7,287 nt of DNA, from contig JAATGW010000267.1 of assembly GCA_015654495.1 (NCBI GenBank), forward strand, positions 1-7,287, in the 5' to 3' direction. The notes beneath the pieces are model-generated. The model ran no database searches. It was not told the DNA's origin and saw only the letters and a program-made list of their open reading frames with translations. Shown here piece after piece: positions 5,167-7,287 of this stretch; the stretch's first letter is position 1; each line of letters starts with the position of its first letter. This DNA comes from Chitinophagales bacterium. GTDB lineage: Bacteria > Bacteroidota > Bacteroidia > Chitinophagales > Chitinophagaceae. Both the position numbers and the translations under genes were made by a program.

Positions 5167-5781
5167 TTATTTTGATTTATGATATGATTGAGCCTGGTCT
5201 TTTTCATAAAATATTGGATTTGAAGCATATTTTCTGATATGCATCTGTAGTTCGGTGGTCTGCGCAAGAATAACAGTTCCATCATCCCTTGTAATCATCG
5301 GGATCCGGATCTTTTTCTGATCGATCTGTTCCAGGATGAGTTTATCACTCACCCGTTGCATACTCAGTACAGTTCCGGTCTGGAAAGAGTCAACCCTGTA
5401 TATGGAATGCTGTTTCAGGAAAAATGAGCGAAACATCGGGTCCATCTTCTTTTCTTCTTCAGTAAAAACAGGAAACATATCCAGGAAAAAATAATCGCCG
5501 ATTTTTACAAGGAATGCAAGGTTTCTGAATTCTTCAATGCCGGATTTATCTATTCCCTTTACAATCAGCGCCTTGTCTGTAAACTGCCTGAGTCCGGAAG
5601 CTTCTATTGTAAATTTATCCGCCTGGCTGATGATCAGTTTTTCATTTTCGAAGAGCCATTCGCCCTGAAGGTTTTTGTCTGAAACAAGGTCGTTTGCTGT
5701 TACAATCGGGTAAAATGTGTTTAAACAGCCGGAAAACCCAATCAGGACGAAGACTAGCAAACCCCTGGGAAATTTTTTCAT
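5167..5781 (-). CDS. Lipoprotein A, first gene of the kinase operon
   Basis: A 204-aa protein. Residues 1-18 are a lipoprotein signal peptide with lipobox FSGC (C19). The following residues, LNTFYPIVT, contain no surface-export signal, so a periplasmic-facing lipoprotein is predicted. The mature part begins with a short linker, then LQGEWLFENEKLIIS, a GxW start reminiscent of lipocalin-like barrels, and continues with alternating beta-strand-like segments (FLVKIGDYFFLDMFPVF, KLILEQIDQKKIRIPMI). It is a diverged paralogue of the next gene (4468-5157), consistent with an old tandem duplication. It is the promoter-proximal gene of the four-gene minus-strand operon, with 9 nt to lipoprotein B. 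The ATG at 5781 is the only start that provides a full signal peptide. Ligand and role are unknown. Confidence 0.85.
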   Translation of the reverse strand: MKKFPRGLLVFVLIGFSGCLNTFYPIVTANDLVSDKNLQGEWLFENEKLIISQADKFTIEASGLRQFTDKALIVKGIDKSGIEEFRNLAFLVKIGDYFFLDMFPVFTEEEKKMDPMFRSFFLKQHSIYRVDSFQTGTVLSMQRVSDKLILEQIDQKKIRIPMITRDDGTVILAQTTELQMHIRKYASNPIFYEKDQAQSYHKSK

Positions 5782-5797
5782 GTCATTTTATTTCAGG

Positions 5798-5826
5798 TAA
5801 AACTATCCCAGCAGGTTCCCGCGCAG
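5798..5826 (-). promoter_or_regulatory. Candidate promoter of the lipoprotein-kinase operon
   Basis: On the minus strand TAGTTTTA (5805-5798) matches TAnnTTTG except for the last base, and CTG (5826-5824) lies 18 nt upstream. The start codon is only 17 nt further on, so the leader would be about 10-15 nt. CATTTTTG (5853-5846) is an alternative one-mismatch box. Both are weaker than the other promoters in the window. Confidence 0.3.
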
Positions 5827-6266
5827 TAATTTTTTCGATAAACATCAAAAATGAAGGGGTGAAATCAAGTTATTCCTAAAAAAAAGTATAAAAGAAGCAC
5901 AGGCCCTTCAATTGAAAATTTCAAATTAGATAAAAAAGAACTATGAGAATTCTATGGCATATTTCGAAAGAAATACGCAAATCCAACTTATAAGTTTAGC
6001 TAATTATTTGGGTGAAAGCGATTAAAAGGGTTTTTTGGCAATTTAAAAGAGAAATCTTAACCTCTTTGCCTAAAACTAACATTATGATTGTCAATATGCC
6101 AACAAAGAGTCGGGCACCCCTGCAAACCATGCCTAAACGTTTTAGTTTGCGGTTCAGAAAGAAATGAGAGATTATATATATTTAAAAAAAATTTATATTT
6201 TGAAATTCCTGATTGGTATTTCGTCAATGATCCGGCATGAAACTTAAAAAAAAGTTAATCGATTTC
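5827..6266. other. AT-rich non-coding stretch with short palindromes
   Basis: No ORF of convincing length or composition was found on either strand. The stretch contains several short perfect palindromes: TTGAAA-A-TTTCAA (5912-5924), AGAATTCT (5946-5953), TTTCGAAA (5962-5969) and AACTTATAAGTT (5985-5996). There is also a bulged hairpin (6120-6152, GCAAA/TTTGC enclosing CTAAA/TTTAG). A 27-codon basic frame (6084-6167, MIVNMPTKSRAPL...) has no good promoter and I do not call it. No tRNA or rRNA signature was seen. Confidence 0.5.
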
Positions 6267-6302
6267 TTTGCAAATTCATAATAACAGGTATATTCGTGCT
6301 AA

Positions 6303-6334
6303 TAAAAAAAAGCCACGCCGTAGAAACGGAGTGA
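6303..6334 (-). terminator. Minus-strand intrinsic terminator
   Basis: Read on the minus strand, CAC.CCGT pairs with ACGG.GTG (6333-6314; one internal T-C mismatch, loop TTCT), then GGC and a run of eight T (6311-6304). No minus-strand ORF of normal size ends here, so it implies a transcript coming from the 6335-6490 region. Confidence 0.6.
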
Positions 6335-6354
6335 CCTCAACGATTGCTTGCCAT
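6335..6354. repeat. 20-bp direct repeat, copy 1
   Basis: CCTCAACGATTGCTTGCCAT occurs here and again without mismatch at 6437-6456, 102 bp apart start to start. On the minus strand it reads ATGGCAAGCAATCGTTGAGG. Confidence 0.9.
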
Positions 6355-6414
6355 ATGAAAATCTTCGAAGTATATTGCTATACTGATATTATCTTATAAT
6401 TTCTTTTAGTACGA

Positions 6415-6434
6415 CCTTTTCGATTATTTGCCAA
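6415..6434. repeat. Degenerate third copy of the 20-bp repeat
   Basis: On the minus strand TTGGCAAATAATCGAAAAGG shares the skeleton TGGCAA..AATCG...AGG with the two perfect copies. It lies only 2 bp from copy 2, so copies 2 and 3 form a near-tandem pair. Confidence 0.5.
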
Positions 6435-6436
6435 CT

Positions 6437-6456
6437 CCTCAACGATTGCTTGCCAT
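6437..6456. repeat. 20-bp direct repeat, copy 2
   Basis: Identical to 6335-6354. The flanks differ from those of copy 1, so the repeat boundary is sharp. Confidence 0.9.
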
Positions 6457-6485
6457 TTCCCTTTCCTCGTATTTCTTTGATACAT

Positions 6486-6517
6486 CGAAAGTAGGTCGTA
6501 TTTTTCGGTCATTCAAA
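6486..6517 (-). promoter_or_regulatory. Candidate minus-strand promoter
   Basis: TTTG (6517-6514), a 20-nt spacer and TACTTTCG (6493-6486) give a full -33 element and a -7 box with one mismatch to TAnnTTTG. Transcription would start near 6482 and run to the terminator at 6304. Confidence 0.4.
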
Positions 6518-6571
6518 CCAACTTATTGAAGAATTCATTATCGCAAAAGGAATGAGCAAATTCGCTAGCCC

Positions 6572-6601
6572 TTGCTGGTACTGCTTTTCACGTTATTTTT
6601 G
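6572..6601 (+). promoter_or_regulatory. Consensus promoter immediately before the TPR-like gene
   Basis: TTG (6572-6574), a 19-nt spacer and TATTTTTG (6594-6601) match both Bacteroidota promoter elements exactly. The box ends 2 nt before the ATG at 6604, so the transcript should begin at or within the first codons (6604-6609). Confidence 0.65.
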
Positions 6602-6603
6602 TT

Positions 6604-7287
6604 ATGATGCCCAACCGTTCAACCGACATATTATTTCAATTAGTGCGTTCACTTGAAAAATCAGAAAAGCGCCATTTTAAGCTTTATATCACCCGCAGCT
6701 CAGGCAAGCAGGATCTGAAGATTATTCAACTTTTTGATGCTTTGGACAAGTTGCCTGAATATGACGAGAAGCAGTTGTTGAAAAAACTAAGTGATGTAAC
6801 AAAGCCTCAGCTCAACAATTTAAAAACTCATTTATATAAGCAGCTGCTGGCAAGTTTGCGACTATTAAAAACTGCCGAGAACACTGATCTTCAGTTAAGC
6901 GAAATGCTTGATCATGCACGCGTCTTATATAACAAAGGATTGAAGATACAAGCGCTTAAAATTCTGGAGAAGGCAAAGGAAACTGCAAAAGCAAATCACA
7001 AGTTTAATTATCTGGCTCAGGTTATTTCTCTTGAAAAGAAAATTGAAACCTTGCATATCACCCGCAGCACTTTAGAGAAAACAGAAAGTCTGGCAAATGA
7101 AGCGTTGATGATAAGCGGGCATATCGACAGAGTAGTAAAGCTTTCAAATCTGGCTTTGTTGCTGTATCGTTGGTATGTTCAGAACGGTCACGCAAGGAAT
7201 ACCCAGGATGAATTGCGTATCAAGCAATTTTTTACAACACATCTTCCTCCGAATCCTGAAACGATCACCGATTTTTATGAGTTGTTA
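6604..7287 (+). CDS. TPR-like helical protein of a Bacteroidota family (partial, N-terminal 228 aa)
   Basis: The frame opens with two ATG codons (6604 and 6607) and runs open to the end of the window, so the C-terminus is missing. The visible 228 residues are nearly all alpha-helical and cytoplasmic, with no signal peptide or membrane span. The start DILFQLVRSLEKSEKRHFKLYITRS, followed by KIIQLFDALDKLPEYDEKQLLKKL and QLNNLKTHLYKQLLASLRLLKT, resembles a hypothetical-protein family I associate with Bacteroidota. Later segments (ARVLYNKGLKIQALKILEKAKETAKANHKFNYLAQVISLEKKIE, about 106-150) look like paired helices of TPR type. A protein-interaction role is the most that can be inferred. The next in-frame start, GTG at 6643, would remove conserved-looking sequence, so the ATG pair is preferred even though the promoter lies almost on top of it. 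Confidence 0.85.
   Translation, partial: MMPNRSTDILFQLVRSLEKSEKRHFKLYITRSSGKQDLKIIQLFDALDKLPEYDEKQLLKKLSDVTKPQLNNLKTHLYKQLLASLRLLKTAENTDLQLSEMLDHARVLYNKGLKIQALKILEKAKETAKANHKFNYLAQVISLEKKIETLHITRSTLEKTESLANEALMISGHIDRVVKLSNLALLLYRWYVQNGHARNTQDELRIKQFFTTHLPPNPETITDFYELL

Larger units (their letters stand above)
6304..6482 (-). ncRNA. Candidate small RNA of about 180 nt (or microprotein mRNA)
   Basis: The minus strand has a promoter-like arrangement (TTTG at 6517-6514, 20 nt, TACTTTCG at 6493-6486) and about 180 nt downstream a good intrinsic terminator (6333-6304). The interval holds two perfect copies and one degenerate copy of a 20-nt repeat, but no long ORF. A 35-codon frame (6485-6378, MYQRNTRKGKWQAIVEEL..., strongly basic) starts right beside the -7 box, so its ATG might not be transcribed. 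The first ATGs clearly inside the transcript open five-codon frames within each repeat. No known RNA family is recognised. The plus strand also has a possible promoter (TTTG 6267-6270, 18 nt, TATATTCG 6289-6296), so orientation is not certain. Confidence 0.35.
6410..6500. repeat. 15-bp inverted repeat with 59-nt centre
   Basis: TACGACCTTTTCGAT (6410-6424) is complementary to ATCGAAA-GT-AGGTCGTA (6484-6500), all 15 positions pairing with a 2-nt bulge. The centre contains repeat copy 2. The right arm overlaps the minus-strand -7 box. On the plus strand TTTTT follows the right arm. No flanking target-site duplication is seen, so a mobile element is not supported. Confidence 0.7.

Noticed and set aside
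5694..5879. 61-codon plus-strand frame at the head of the lipoprotein operon
   Set aside because: It is antisense to the signal peptide region of lipoprotein A and has no promoter or family signal.
6084..6167. 27-codon basic plus-strand ORF (MIVNMPTKSRAPL...)
   Set aside because: No convincing promoter box within reach and no terminator after it; length is within chance expectation.
6335..6456. CRISPR array
   Set aside because: Only two perfect 20-bp copies plus one decayed copy, spaced 82 bp and 2 bp apart; no regular spacers and no cas genes in the window.
6410..6500. MITE or insertion-sequence remnant
   Set aside because: The arms form inverted repeats, but no target-site duplication flanks them and no transposase-like coding sequence is visible.

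Overview
The window reads as an AT-rich chromosomal piece from a Bacteroidota member, most likely of the Chitinophagaceae/Sphingobacteriales kind. Four things support this: several intergenic matches to the Bacteroidota -7 promoter box TAnnTTTG, little Shine-Dalgarno sequence before starts, a lipoprotein with a Cys-Lys-Lys-Asp-Asp surface-export signal, and two LytS-type histidine kinase / LytTR response-regulator pairs. The placement comes from motifs and family resemblance, not from a database search.

Layout, left to right. Positions 1-1029 (+) hold the end of a LytS-like kinase followed by an intact LytTR regulator, closed by a terminator. Positions 1287-1667 (+) encode a small lipocalin-like lipoprotein with its own promoter and terminator. 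The interval 1668-2056 has no long ORF but looks like a compact independent unit: a dyad, a pair of direct repeats 20 bp apart, a consensus promoter, a 24-codon hydrophobic ORF, a hairpin, and a terminator that is nearly a copy of the preceding one. A divergent pair follows: an unrecognised 122-aa helical protein (-) and a 71-aa signal-peptide/CxxC/one-helix membrane protein (+).

Positions 5781 down to 2692 (-) form one tight operon: two related lipoproteins, a four-helix LytS-type kinase and a LytTR regulator. Gaps are 9 nt, 1 nt and a 4-nt ATGA overlap. The regulator is interrupted by a single in-frame TAA at codon 105, with the whole DNA-binding domain still readable after it. The lipoproteins are predicted to face the periplasm and the kinase lacks a large sensor domain, so the operon suggests an envelope-sensing device whose output gene is broken or newly inactivated here.

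The 822-nt stretch 5782-6603 has no long ORF. Its right half (about 6300-6517) holds two perfect 20-bp repeats plus a degenerate third, a 15-bp inverted repeat, and on the minus strand a promoter-like sequence and a good intrinsic terminator, so it may be a small RNA or microprotein gene. The window ends inside a (+) gene for a helical TPR-like protein of a family I associate with Bacteroidota; its consensus promoter lies so close to the start codon that the mRNA may be leaderless.
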